A DNA stretch of 13,737 nt. Source: Lachnospiraceae bacterium (GTDB lineage Bacteria > Bacillota > Clostridia > Lachnospirales > Lachnospiraceae). Every line of letters starts with the position of its first letter. Within the stretch, counting starts at the first letter, position 1. Below are positions 4,655 through 12,443 of the stretch, piece after piece. Under the pieces are notes generated by a model. The model saw only the letters and a program-made list of their open reading frames with translations, did not search any database and had not been told where the DNA came from. Both the position numbers and the translations under genes were made by a program. The DNA lies in contig VSNR01000358.1 of the NCBI GenBank assembly GCA_009774345.1, positions 1-13,737 of the forward strand, given 5' to 3'.

Positions 4655-7603
4655 TTAATTTCCTGATAAGCGACCGAACGCATAAAAATGACTCTGCCAG
4701 TAAGACGTATTGATACTGGCGTATTTAATCGGATCGCCGCAGTGTATCATTGTCCCATTGCCGCAGTATATCCCTACATGGCTCACAGGCCCCGCCGAGT
4801 TGTAAGTGCCTGTGAAAAAGATAATATCCCCCTCTTTTGCGTCTGCCGCCGAAACCGGTGTACACTGGTCATAAATACCCTGTGCGGTAGTCCGTGGCAG
4901 GTTATGCACCCCGCTGTTGGTAAATACCCAGCAGACAAAACCGGAACAGTCAAAGCTGGTGGACGGGCTTGAACCGCCCCATACATACGGATAGCCTAAA
5001 TACTTTGCGGCTTCCTCCATAAGCGCCTGCACTGCCGCATCATCGTAGGAATCAGGCGGTATGGCATTTCCCCCGCCGCTTCCAGACGCTGGCGTTTCCC
5101 CGTAGAGCGTCCCTTCCCCTGCTTCAAAATAAAATAACGGGTTATAATATTCCCCGTTATACAGACATTCGATATGCAGATGGCTTCCGGTACTGCTCCC
5201 TGTGTTCCCTGTTGTCCCTATGCTGTGCCCATGCTTTACGGTCTGCCCCGCACTGACGCTTAACGTGTCCATGTGGGCATACTTGGTACAGTAACCGTTG
5301 CTGTCCTCAATCACAATATAATTCCCGTAATAACTGTCGTAAGCAGCCGTTGTGACTGTGCCATCCATTGCCGCAAGGACGGTTGTTCCTGTCGGAACTG
5401 CAATGTCAACGCCCCTGTGGAGCTGTTCCGCCCCCGTCACCGGATTGATGCGGTAGCCGTAATAGCTGCTCACATAGTTGTACCAGTACAGGTTCAGCGG
5501 CGTATAAAACTGCTGTGTCAGCCCATGCGTTTCATTATAAAGCGCATAGATTTCTTTCTGCTCACTGTCCATGTGTCCGGCAACCACCACATTTAAGTCT
5601 TTGGCGGTCAGCGTGACTTCCAGTATGGTTACGGTATATTCTTCTTCCTCCTCATAAGTGTAGGTTTCCGTGCTTGTTGTGCCGTCAGCATTGGTTACGG
5701 TGCGTGTGCCTGTCTTTGTAACTGTCCTTGTCCTTGTTTCCGTTGTAGGGTTTAAGGTTAGCTCATACATCTCGTCAAAAAGGCTCTCGATCTCGCCCTG
5801 CACGTCTGCCGCCGTAAATTCCGTATGGACTGCGGAAAGGTAGCTGATGAGCGCAAACGGGTCATGACCGATTGCATCAAGGTTGTAGCGGTATTCGTCA
5901 TAGTCCGGGTAATCCGTTTCTATGGAATCAATCTCTTTCTGCAATTCCATTTCAAGCTCTGAAAAAGCCAAATCCGCAGCGTCAATCTCTGCCGGGACGC
6001 TCATGTAGCTCCCTGCCAGCGTGGTACTCATGCCCTCCGAGAACATCGCCCCGCAGGACGATATGGAAGTCATTATCATAATAAGAAGAACCCCAAAAGC
6101 CGCAACTGTTACAAGGAGTGAAGCGTGTTTTGCCGCTATCTCCTGTATTTTTTTTGCTACCGTCGTAGTGAAATTGGCGGACTTCACAGCCGCTTCCTTT
6201 GTATTCTTCGCCGCCTGCCCCGCCCGCCTTGCTTTTGCATATTCACGCTTGATGCGCTGTTTCTGCATCCTTTTCTGCAACTGTTTCTTTAAGGTCTTTT
6301 CCTGCATTTCCGGATTTTCTTCCAAAAACTTCTGGTAGCGGAAACTGACCTCCTTTTTAAACTGTTTTTTCTCCAGCTTCACCACTTTCTTACGCTGCCG
6401 CTGTTCTTTGTTCTTATAATGCCGCTTTACAAATCGGTAGGTATCTTCGGCTTTCTGTTCCGTCTTGTGTGCACCCTCCACGCCGGAGTTTTCCTTTTCC
6501 ACTTCGGCAACCTTGCCATGCGCAAAGTTTGTAAACTCCGATCCGGTTCTGCCCGCCATCTTCCTTACCGGGTTATCCTCCTTAAAAGGCTTTTCCTTTA
6601 CCACTGCGACAAGCACATATTTCGCCCTGCCCGTCTTTTCATCAAAGACACGCTCTAAGGAATATTCCTTTTTCTTTGGCAGCTTCTTCCTTGCGGCTTC
6701 GGTCTTTTTCCCGGCTTTCTCCGCTTTCTTTTGCAGCCTTTCTAATTTCTTGCTGCCCTGAAATTCCGGTTCTGTGCCATCGGTGAAGGTATTTTTTTCA
6801 GCAAAAGTATTATCCTTTGCCTGATAGTCACGCTGAAAGTCAGAGGTTTTTGTGCGTTCCCTGTCCTGACGTTCACGCCTGCGGTATCTGCCTTTTTTTT
6901 CGCTTTGGTGGTAAGTGTCCCTGCGGCGGTAATCGTCCTTAAACTCTTTTGTTTCTTCGGTCTGTTCCCCTCCGCCCTCCTCCACAAAAGCATTCTGCTC
7001 CTTTGAAAAACCGTCCTGCACTTTGCTTCCAGCATTATCACTGTCCGTCTTTTCTTTATTTCCCATAAAGCTGTTTTCCTTTTGGAACTGCCTTTGCTGT
7101 CTGCGCTTTCTTCGGCTACGCTCTGTTTCCTGCCCTGCTGTTTTCTTCTTGCTTCTCTGAAAACTGCCCTGTCTGTCCAATTTCCCGCCACTGTTCGGTT
7201 TATATTCCAACCTCTGGACATCATGTCCAGAAGTTTCTTTTTGAAACTGTTTTTGCTGCCTGCGTTTTTTCTGGCTATGCGCTGTTTCCTGCCCTGTGGT
7301 TTTCCTTGTATCATTCTGAAAATTGCTGTGGTTATCCTGAAAGATTTCTTTATCAGGCTTATTCAGTGATTCCATATGATTCTGTTTTACACAATAGCTG
7401 GCATCGTGTCCAAAAGTCTTTGACTGCCCTGACTTCTGGACATTATGTCCAGAAGTTACATCTGCATCCCTCGGCTGGTGTGCGCCGGACTGTTTCTGCT
7501 TCATTTTCTGGACAGTGCTTTTCCCCTTTGTGGGACTGCCGCCCGCAAAAGCATTTTTATCCTTTGCAAATTCAGCCGTCTGCTTTTTCTTTCTTTCTGC
7601 CAT
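4655..7603 (-). CDS. CD1108-type bifunctional wall hydrolase (M23 endopeptidase + NlpC/P60)
   Basis: A 982-aa membrane-anchored peptidoglycan hydrolase, the VirB1-like component that opens the cell wall for the conjugation channel. Residues 1-490 are a long, very basic, Gln/Lys/Arg-rich cytosolic region with a duplicated block (about 100-131 and 153-182, sharing KRRQQ-QFQKE). One membrane helix is at about 495-514. A linker contains a Thr/Arg-rich stretch (620-650) and a Glu run. The M23/LytM domain follows: HRGVD with His729 and Asp733, YAHMD with His777, and SHLHIE with His808 and His810. After a GSGGGN linker comes an NlpC/P60 domain: FDCSGF with Cys886, SHVGIY with His942, and His954. All metal and thiol catalytic residues are present, so both activities are plausible. 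The ATG at 7603 has GGAGG about seven bases upstream, 15 bases after the radical SAM stop. The gene ends before the repeat-array gap. The role of the large cytosolic part is unknown. Confidence 0.93.
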   Translation of the reverse strand: MAERKKKQTAEFAKDKNAFAGGSPTKGKSTVQKMKQKQSGAHQPRDADVTSGHNVQKSGQSKTFGHDASYCVKQNHMESLNKPDKEIFQDNHSNFQNDTRKTTGQETAHSQKKRRQQKQFQKETSGHDVQRLEYKPNSGGKLDRQGSFQRSKKKTAGQETERSRRKRRQQRQFQKENSFMGNKEKTDSDNAGSKVQDGFSKEQNAFVEEGGGEQTEETKEFKDDYRRRDTYHQSEKKGRYRRRERQDRERTKTSDFQRDYQAKDNTFAEKNTFTDGTEPEFQGSKKLERLQKKAEKAGKKTEAARKKLPKKKEYSLERVFDEKTGRAKYVLVAVVKEKPFKEDNPVRKMAGRTGSEFTNFAHGKVAEVEKENSGVEGAHKTEQKAEDTYRFVKRHYKNKEQRQRKKVVKLEKKQFKKEVSFRYQKFLEENPEMQEKTLKKQLQKRMQKQRIKREYAKARRAGQAAKNTKEAAVKSANFTTTVAKKIQEIAAKHASLLVTVAAFGVLLIMIMTSISSCGAMFSEGMSTTLAGSYMSVPAEIDAADLAFSELEMELQKEIDSIETDYPDYDEYRYNLDAIGHDPFALISYLSAVHTEFTAADVQGEIESLFDEMYELTLNPTTETRTRTVTKTGTRTVTNADGTTSTETYTYEEEEEYTVTILEVTLTAKDLNVVVAGHMDSEQKEIYALYNETHGLTQQFYTPLNLYWYNYVSSYYGYRINPVTGAEQLHRGVDIAVPTGTTVLAAMDGTVTTAAYDSYYGNYIVIEDSNGYCTKYAHMDTLSVSAGQTVKHGHSIGTTGNTGSSTGSHLHIECLYNGEYYNPLFYFEAGEGTLYGETPASGSGGGNAIPPDSYDDAAVQALMEEAAKYLGYPYVWGGSSPSTSFDCSGFVCWVFTNSGVHNLPRTTAQGIYDQCTPVSAADAKEGDIIFFTGTYNSAGPVSHVGIYCGNGTMIHCGDPIKYASINTSYWQSHFYAFGRLSGN
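7058..7306 (-). repeat. Internal duplication in the wall hydrolase N-terminal region
   Basis: Two segments about 159 bp apart (near 7211-7306 and 7058-7147) encode related blocks: KKTTGQETAHS...KRRQQKQFQKE and KKTAGQETERS...KRRQQRQFQKE. The coding DNA is similar but diverged, so it is an old in-frame duplication within the basic cytosolic region. Confidence 0.7.
7213..7231. repeat. 19-bp palindrome, copy A (TCTGGACAT-C-ATGTCCAGA)
   Basis: A perfect inverted repeat with one central base, inside the wall hydrolase coding sequence where it encodes part of TSGHDVQR. It shares its core with the 25-bp palindrome at 7432-7456. Confidence 0.7.
7432..7456. repeat. 25-bp palindrome, copy B, core TTCTGGACAT-T-ATGTCCAGAA
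   Basis: Twelve bases on each side of a central T at 7444 are perfectly complementary. It lies near the 5' end of the wall hydrolase gene and encodes part of TSGHNVQK. A degenerate third copy (GGCATCGTGTCC, about 7400-7411) and a half site (TTCTGGACA near 7507) lie close by. Possible roles are a protein-binding site, an mRNA hairpin or a REP-like repeat. Confidence 0.7.
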
Positions 7604-7618
7604 TTAAACTCCTCCATT

Positions 7619-8536
7619 TTATCTGCTATCTAATGACTGGCACTTTCTGTACCCTTTTGGGTCATAATCCTTAAAATCTTTTACGGAATGGAACAGCCAT
7701 TTATTGTTTACCCATCTCTGCATCTTCCGGGTTTCCTTCGGCGCAGTTGGCTTTTCATACACCATCACATACGGGTCATACCCCATGTCACGAAGCGTAT
7801 AAATACGGTATAAATCCTGTTCATGGGTGCTTCCGTAGTTGGTAAGGACGTAGACACGCCTTTTCCTCTTATCCCTGACTGTCGTAAGTTCTGAAAATTT
7901 CTTAAAATACGGTGTCAGGTCATCTTCCGGGTTATCCCATGCAAAATGCAGCATTTTTGTACTGATTTTATTGAGTGCCGCCACTTTTTCCGGCGTAACC
8001 AGCCGCACGTCAAGCCCCTGTGTAAAGTCCACGTCCGCCCCGCTGTCCGCAAGCTGTCCTAAGAGCCTCTCCCAATCCGAGCAGGCTAAGATGTTTGCAT
8101 CAAGGAGCTTGATTTCTTTTTCCCCGCCCCAAAATTCGGACAGGTCAGCCACCGCTTCCGTCTTTCTTCCCTCCTTCTCCCCGACAATGCAGAATCCGCA
8201 TCCACGGGGGCATCCTCTGGAAAGGAAACCGTAGGCTGTGCCTGCAAACTGCGGGTACAGCCCATAATCCGGGTGTGTATGCTCTATGGCATCGGGCAGC
8301 TTATTGTCAAGACCGTAGCCTGTGCCGCCTTTTATGACATGGTAAGCCTTTACGCTCCCTGCATAATCTTTAGAGTAAGTGTCCGTGAATACCCTGCTCA
8401 TATAAACAAGGTCATACCATTTCGTACTGTCGTACCATTCCACCATATCGCCCCTTGCCTTATGGTAAGCGGACAGCTTCATCAGGCAGAGGTTGGGGAA
8501 ACGGTGTCCGTCCACGTCAATCAGCCCGATTTTCAA
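7619..8536 (-). CDS. Radical SAM protein of Tn1549-like elements
   Basis: A 305-aa protein with a radical SAM [4Fe-4S] signature, CPRGCGFC (Cys109, Cys113, Cys116), in the usual CxxxCxxC spacing. Such enzymes cleave S-adenosylmethionine to a 5'-deoxyadenosyl radical. The N-terminal part (IGLIDVDGHRFPNLCLMKLS, 3-22) resembles the B12-binding-like N-terminal domain of many radical SAM proteins; whether cobalamin binds is unknown. KLLDANILA (143-151) and DFTQGLDVRL (170-179) fit the barrel strands of the family. The start is TTG at 8536, chosen because AAGGAGG lies nine bases upstream and the protein begins at the conserved first strand. It sits between the C5 methyltransferase (37 bases) and the wall hydrolase (15 bases). 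A homologue at this position is common in these elements, but its substrate is not known to me. Confidence 0.85.
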   Translation of the reverse strand: MKIGLIDVDGHRFPNLCLMKLSAYHKARGDMVEWYDSTKWYDLVYMSRVFTDTYSKDYAGSVKAYHVIKGGTGYGLDNKLPDAIEHTHPDYGLYPQFAGTAYGFLSRGCPRGCGFCIVGEKEGRKTEAVADLSEFWGGEKEIKLLDANILACSDWERLLGQLADSGADVDFTQGLDVRLVTPEKVAALNKISTKMLHFAWDNPEDDLTPYFKKFSELTTVRDKRKRRVYVLTNYGSTHEQDLYRIYTLRDMGYDPYVMVYEKPTAPKETRKMQRWVNNKWLFHSVKDFKDYDPKGYRKCQSLDSR

Positions 8537-8545
8537 GTTATCCTG

Positions 8546-8552
8546 CCTCCTT
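8546..8552 (-). promoter_or_regulatory. Shine-Dalgarno supporting the TTG start of the radical SAM gene
   Basis: AAGGAGG lies nine bases before TTG at 8536 on the minus strand. This fixes the non-ATG start of the radical SAM gene. Confidence 0.8.
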
Positions 8553-8573
8553 CTATATTTTTTTCTTTTAACC

Positions 8574-9494
8574 TTAATGCTCTTTTGGTGTCAGGATACA
8601 TCTGTCATTCCATACACACCGTTCTGCACATTCCCCGTTCTCCATATCTGCAATATATTTTAAGACCGGGTAAACCTGTGCCGGTACAACTGCATTTCCC
8701 AAACATTTAAGGCGTTTTGCCCTGTCCTTAACGTCCTGGCACAGACGTGGGATTCCGAGCGGTTCTATGCCCCAAAGGAGATGTCCGTCCATCCCTGTGG
8801 GAATCCCATCAGCCATTCCACCCACTCCGGGTTGAAACGGTACGACGGGGGCGCTTCCGGCTCCAGAAAGTAAATTATCTCCGACAATGCTGCCGCCCAG
8901 TATCCCCCGTCCTTCCGTTTCCTGCGGAATGAGCCTGTCGGGGTAATGCATATCCTTTGTGTTTTGGGCTTCGTGCCTGTGTCGGACGCAAGGGGAGTAG
9001 GAAACATCAATCCCGATGATGAATGTCCGTTTGCGTTCATGCCACGCGCCGACGGCACAAGCAGGAAGTACGAATGTCCAGACGGCATATCCCGCCTGTT
9101 CCAGGTCAGAGAGCGTTTTGTGCAGCCCCATATTGACGAAGTTAGCAACATTTTCGCCAAGCACGAAATGGGGGCGCAGCTCGTTAATGATGCGGCACAT
9201 TTCCGGCCAGAGGTAACGGGTGTCTGTGAAGCCCTTTCTGTATCCGATAGAGGAAAAGGGCTGGCAGGGGAATCCCCCTGATAATAGCGTAAGTTCTGTC
9301 TGTCCTGTCCTTTCATAAAAAGCCTCCTTTGTCAGTGACTGGATATTTCTAAAACGTGGTACGTCCGGCCAGTGCTTTTCCAGGACGGCTGTGGGATAAT
9401 CCGCCCATTCGCACTGGCAGACAGTTATAAAGCCCGCAGCTTCAGCGGCAAGGTCAATGCCGCCTATCCCACTGAACAGGCTTAAATGCGTCAA
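8574..9494 (-). CDS. C5-cytosine DNA methyltransferase (Dcm type), solitary
   Basis: A 306-aa DNA (cytosine-5) methyltransferase. Motif I is LFSGIGG at residues 6-12. The catalytic motif IV is GGFPCQPFS with Cys77. Motif VI is GENV at 113-116, motif VIII is HERKRTFIIG at 152-161, GGMADGIP is at 225-232, and motifs IX/X are in RLKCLGNAVVPAQ at 261-273. The variable target-recognition region between about 165 and 225 is short. The frame is closed by the virB4 stop just upstream and the only start near motif I is TTG at 9494. Its ribosome-binding site is poor: the G-rich GAGGGGG of the virB4 end is about 17 bases away. Translation may therefore rely on coupling to virB4, whose stop is 12 bases upstream. 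No restriction endonuclease is adjacent. A role in protecting incoming DNA from host restriction is inference. Confidence 0.92.
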   Translation of the reverse strand: MTHLSLFSGIGGIDLAAEAAGFITVCQCEWADYPTAVLEKHWPDVPRFRNIQSLTKEAFYERTGQTELTLLSGGFPCQPFSSIGYRKGFTDTRYLWPEMCRIINELRPHFVLGENVANFVNMGLHKTLSDLEQAGYAVWTFVLPACAVGAWHERKRTFIIGIDVSYSPCVRHRHEAQNTKDMHYPDRLIPQETEGRGILGGSIVGDNLLSGAGSAPVVPFQPGVGGMADGIPTGMDGHLLWGIEPLGIPRLCQDVKDRAKRLKCLGNAVVPAQVYPVLKYIADMENGECAERCVWNDRCILTPKEH

Positions 9495-9506
9495 TGTTTT
9501 TATATT

Positions 9507-11969
9507 TCATTCCCCCTCTTTCTGTACGCTTTCTTCTGGTCTTGTGTTCATGATCGCATAGGTCTTTGTATCTGTCGGGTACTTGTCGATAAACGGGATA
9601 ACCACATTATCAAACAGGATAAGCCCGCTTCCCGGCTCGGAATTGGTCACATGGGCAAGCTGCTTCTCAGACAGCCCTAACTTGTCGGCAAGTATCGCCT
9701 GGTCCTTTGCGTTCTGGTTTAAGAGATAAACAAAATCGGAGTTGCCGAGTATGCCCTCGATTTCCTCCGATTTCAAAAAATCACCCACATTCTGCGTCAA
9801 GCCTGTCGGTATGCCGCCCCATTTTCTGAACCTTTTCCATATTTCCACCGAATAGATTGCTGTCTGCCTTTCTTTTAAAAGCAGGTGGAATTCATCACAG
9901 TAGTACCGTGTGGCAATCTTACGCTCCCTGTTCTGCGACACCCTGTTCCAGACTGCATCCTGCACGATTAACATTCCAAGCTCCTTGAGCTGGTTTCCCA
10001 AATCCCTGATGTCAAAGCACATGATGCGGTTCTGTGAATCCACGTTTGTACGGTGGTTAAAATAATTCTGCGAACCATGCACATACAAAACAAGGCTGTT
10101 TGCGATACGCACCGCTTTCTGCTTCGCCTCCTTCTGCATTTCCGGGGCTACGTCCTTCGGCTCATACTTTAACAGCGCATTATACAAGTCCTCTAAAATG
10201 GGCATATTCTCCGGTTTCGGCTCTGCAAAATACCTGTCATAAATATGCTTGATGCAGGTGTCGATAATGCCTTTTTCGTCATTCTCAAGACCGTTTTTCC
10301 CTCCTGCAATCAAATCACACAGCGTAATGATAAAGTCTGATTTCAGCTTTAACGCTTCCCTGTCGTTCTTATGGGAAAGCTGAATGTCCATCGGGTTTAA
10401 GAAGTCCTTTGAATTGGTGGCAAGCCTTACCACCTGTCCATTGAGCGCACCCACAAGGGCAAAATATTCTCCCTCCGGGTCACAGACGATCACATCGTCC
10501 CCTGTCATAAGGAAACAGGATAAAATCTCCCTCTTTGCGGAGAAAGACTTCCCGGAGCCGGGTGTGCCGAGGATTACCCCGTTTGGCGTCCTTAACTTTT
10601 TCCTGTCCGCCATAATCATGTTGTTGGAAAGTGCGTTCAGACCGTAATATATCGCCGGGGCAGACATGAAAAGCTCCTGTGTGCAGAAAGGAACTAAAAT
10701 AGCCGTACTCTTTGTGGTAAGCACACGCTCAATCCCCGTATCATTGCAGCCAATCGGCGCACTCGCCATCAGCCCCTGCTCCTGTAAATACTGCATACAC
10801 CTTAAATTACAGTTTGCCTGCTGGATAATGCCCGACACCCTCTGCGTGATGTTCTCTAACGCCCTCTTGCTCCTGCCGTAGCAGGTGATGAGGAAAGTCA
10901 TCTTGATAATCTTCTGGTTGCTGGTGTTCAGATCGTCAAGCAGCTCCAAGGTATCCTTTTCATAAGTGATGATGTCCGTGGGCAGAATGTCCATGTCATA
11001 GCCGGAGCGCACCGCCTTCTTCTGTTCCTCAATCTTCATTTTCTGAATGTTCGTGAGTGCGCCCTTCAACATCTTGATCGCCTTTACCGGGTCCATCGTC
11101 TGCATATGTAGCGTAACTGTCAGGTTGTCATCAATATCAAGCAGCTTTTTTAACAGCTCGTCATTAAACCTCGGCGCAATAATATCGAGATAGTGGACAC
11201 TTCCGTACATTTTCCCGGTCTTGAAGCGGCTCGGATAACGGAAATCAAACCCCGGCGGCGCTATGTAGTCCTTTACGCTCTTTCCCGACTCTGACAGTTC
11301 TTTAAAGGAAAAACGGAAAGGCTCCATTGTATCCTGATTGAAATACTCATGCAGGACACGCAGGCGCTCCTTTCCGTCAAGGCTTCTGGCATGGGTGCCG
11401 AGGTTCAGGAAATTCTTAATTACATCGGCTTCTATGCTGCCAAGTTTCGCCTTTGCCTCCTTGTACCCTTTCGCCTCTATGCCAAAAATAAGGTATTTTG
11501 ATTTAATAATTCCGTTGTTCCCTTTCGCCGCCTGTTTCTTTAACATTTCCGTGTATTCTTCACGAATATCGTCAAATTCATCACCCTGCAGGGGTATGTC
11601 AAACTGCTCCATCAGCGTCTGTTCGTTTACCTGCCTGTTGAATAAGAACAGCTCGAACCGTATGGACGGGTCAAAGTAATTGATAAGCCTGCTGTACTCC
11701 TCTAAAATCTCACCCTGATCCTCTATCTCCAAAAGGTCATAATTGATGTCAAAAAACTCAGCCATTTTTGTATAGTAACCGGAAGATACCTGGCAGATGC
11801 CGTCACGGTACATTTTTTTGAATGTAATCGTTTTCTGTGCGGTATCCGGTTTTTCCTGTTTTTTGTCATTCCCGGCAAGGGTGCTTTTTAACTCCCTTAA
11901 CCGTTTCTTCTCTGAAAAATTAAGCCCCGCTTTTGGCTTGGCTTTGCTGCCCTGCGGCTTTTTCTTCAA
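9507..11969 (-). CDS. VirB4/TraE-family conjugation ATPase
   Basis: The 820-aa cytoplasmic motor ATPase of the type IV secretion channel, associated with the membrane and needed for DNA transfer. Walker A is GTPGSGKS at residues 468-475 (Lys474) and Walker B is YYCDEFHLLL at 689-698 (Asp692, Glu693). DPEGEYFALV (497-506) and the C-terminal QNVGDFLKSEE / ILGNSDFVYLLNQN (about 726-754) are typical of VirB4. The N-terminal 240 residues form the usual variable domain. The start is TTG at 11969, supported by AAGGAGGTG ending seven bases before it, within the prgI reading frame. The gene overlaps prgI by 50 bases, indicating coupled synthesis. It is complete and intact. Confidence 0.95.
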   Translation of the reverse strand: MKKKPQGSKAKPKAGLNFSEKKRLRELKSTLAGNDKKQEKPDTAQKTITFKKMYRDGICQVSSGYYTKMAEFFDINYDLLEIEDQGEILEEYSRLINYFDPSIRFELFLFNRQVNEQTLMEQFDIPLQGDEFDDIREEYTEMLKKQAAKGNNGIIKSKYLIFGIEAKGYKEAKAKLGSIEADVIKNFLNLGTHARSLDGKERLRVLHEYFNQDTMEPFRFSFKELSESGKSVKDYIAPPGFDFRYPSRFKTGKMYGSVHYLDIIAPRFNDELLKKLLDIDDNLTVTLHMQTMDPVKAIKMLKGALTNIQKMKIEEQKKAVRSGYDMDILPTDIITYEKDTLELLDDLNTSNQKIIKMTFLITCYGRSKRALENITQRVSGIIQQANCNLRCMQYLQEQGLMASAPIGCNDTGIERVLTTKSTAILVPFCTQELFMSAPAIYYGLNALSNNMIMADRKKLRTPNGVILGTPGSGKSFSAKREILSCFLMTGDDVIVCDPEGEYFALVGALNGQVVRLATNSKDFLNPMDIQLSHKNDREALKLKSDFIITLCDLIAGGKNGLENDEKGIIDTCIKHIYDRYFAEPKPENMPILEDLYNALLKYEPKDVAPEMQKEAKQKAVRIANSLVLYVHGSQNYFNHRTNVDSQNRIMCFDIRDLGNQLKELGMLIVQDAVWNRVSQNRERKIATRYYCDEFHLLLKERQTAIYSVEIWKRFRKWGGIPTGLTQNVGDFLKSEEIEGILGNSDFVYLLNQNAKDQAILADKLGLSEKQLAHVTNSEPGSGLILFDNVVIPFIDKYPTDTKTYAIMNTRPEESVQKEGE

Positions 11970-12330
11970 GATAACGCACCTCCTTCTTTAATTTTTCCCT
12001 TTCCTCCAGCTTCTTGTAGAGGTTTTCCGATTTATAGGGACGTATCCCCGGCGTGAGCAGCTTCTGCCTAAGCATGAAGTATAATATTTTCTCTGCCGGG
12101 AAGCCGTCTTTTTCATACATTGCCAGAAAGAAAAACGGCAGCATGAGGGCTACCATGATAAGCGCCGAAGCCTGTGTACCCAAAACGCCCTTTGTCACAA
12201 GGTAAAAGGGTATCCCCACCGCCGCTGCGCTCCCAAAGCAGATAAGCTGGCGTCTGGTAAGGTTCATTGCCACTTTTGTCTTGATGCCGCTTAAATCTTT
12301 TGGCACTGCTACTGATATTGCCATAAGCAT
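11920..12330 (-). CDS. PrgI family conjugation membrane protein
   Basis: A 136-aa protein of the PrgI family (VirB3-like position), which precedes VirB4 in Gram-positive conjugation operons. The N-terminal AISVAVPKDLSGIKTKVAMN (4-23) is family-typical. Two membrane helices follow (about 28-47 and 52-72), then YEKDGFPAEKIL and a charged C-terminal coiled region. The usual family start is the second methionine (ATG at 12324, MAISVAVPKD). The first ATG at 12330 adds only ML. No Shine-Dalgarno lies at normal distance from either; AAGGAGGAA is 30 bases upstream with a hairpin between. The 3' end overlaps virB4 by 50 bases. Confidence 0.9.
   Translation of the reverse strand: MLMAISVAVPKDLSGIKTKVAMNLTRRQLICFGSAAAVGIPFYLVTKGVLGTQASALIMVALMLPFFFLAMYEKDGFPAEKILYFMLRQKLLTPGIRPYKSENLYKKLEEREKLKKEVRYLEEKAAGQQSQAKSGA
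11977..11985 (-). promoter_or_regulatory. Strong Shine-Dalgarno for virB4, inside prgI
   Basis: AAGGAGGTG, a near-perfect match to the 16S 3' end, lies seven bases before TTG at 11969. It decides the TTG start and is embedded in the prgI codons for KKEV. Confidence 0.85.
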
Positions 12331-12335
12331 TTCAG

Positions 12336-12367
12336 ACCGGAAATTTTTACATTCCGGTGTTTCCTCC
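12336..12367 (-). promoter_or_regulatory. Shine-Dalgarno plus hairpin upstream of prgI
   Basis: On the minus-strand transcript GGAGGAA (12367-12361) is followed by a hairpin with stem ACCGGAA/TTCCGGT (12358-12352 with 12342-12336) and a 9-base loop, then five bases, then ATG at 12330. With the hairpin folded, the gap between Shine-Dalgarno and ATG falls from 30 to about 7 bases. Without it, the Shine-Dalgarno is well placed for an ATG at 12352 that is followed at once by TAA. Confidence 0.5.
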
Positions 12368-12418
12368 TTTCCGATGATGATATTAAAACCATTGTCTGGC
12401 TAATGGGCATTCAAAATT

Positions 12419-12438
12419 TTAGACCGATATCGGTCTAA
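12419..12438. promoter_or_regulatory. 20-bp perfect palindrome, candidate operator
   Basis: TTAGACCGATATCGGTCTAA is a perfect dyad with no central gap. Its half site AGACCGATA recurs at 12464-12472 and 12646-12654. Related half sites in the other orientation lie near 12516-12524 (ATCGGCATA) and 12697-12706 (TGTCGGCATA). Its position upstream of prgI suggests a dimeric regulator-binding site. Confidence 0.6.
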
Positions 12439-12443
12439 CATAA

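Noticed and set aside
4399..4713. Plus-strand open frames in the AT-rich gap upstream of DUF4315
   Set aside because: Composition is low-complexity AT-rich, no ribosome-binding site or family resemblance is visible, and the frames run across the 17-bp repeats and into the wall hydrolase antisense.
6742..7314. 190-aa minus-strand frame inside the wall hydrolase gene
   Set aside because: It lies entirely within the long hydrolase frame. The Lys/Arg-rich composition of the true frame produces long alternative frames by codon bias.
8765..9316. 183-aa minus-strand frame inside the C5 methyltransferase
   Set aside because: The overlapping frame contains all conserved methyltransferase motifs; the alternative frame has none.
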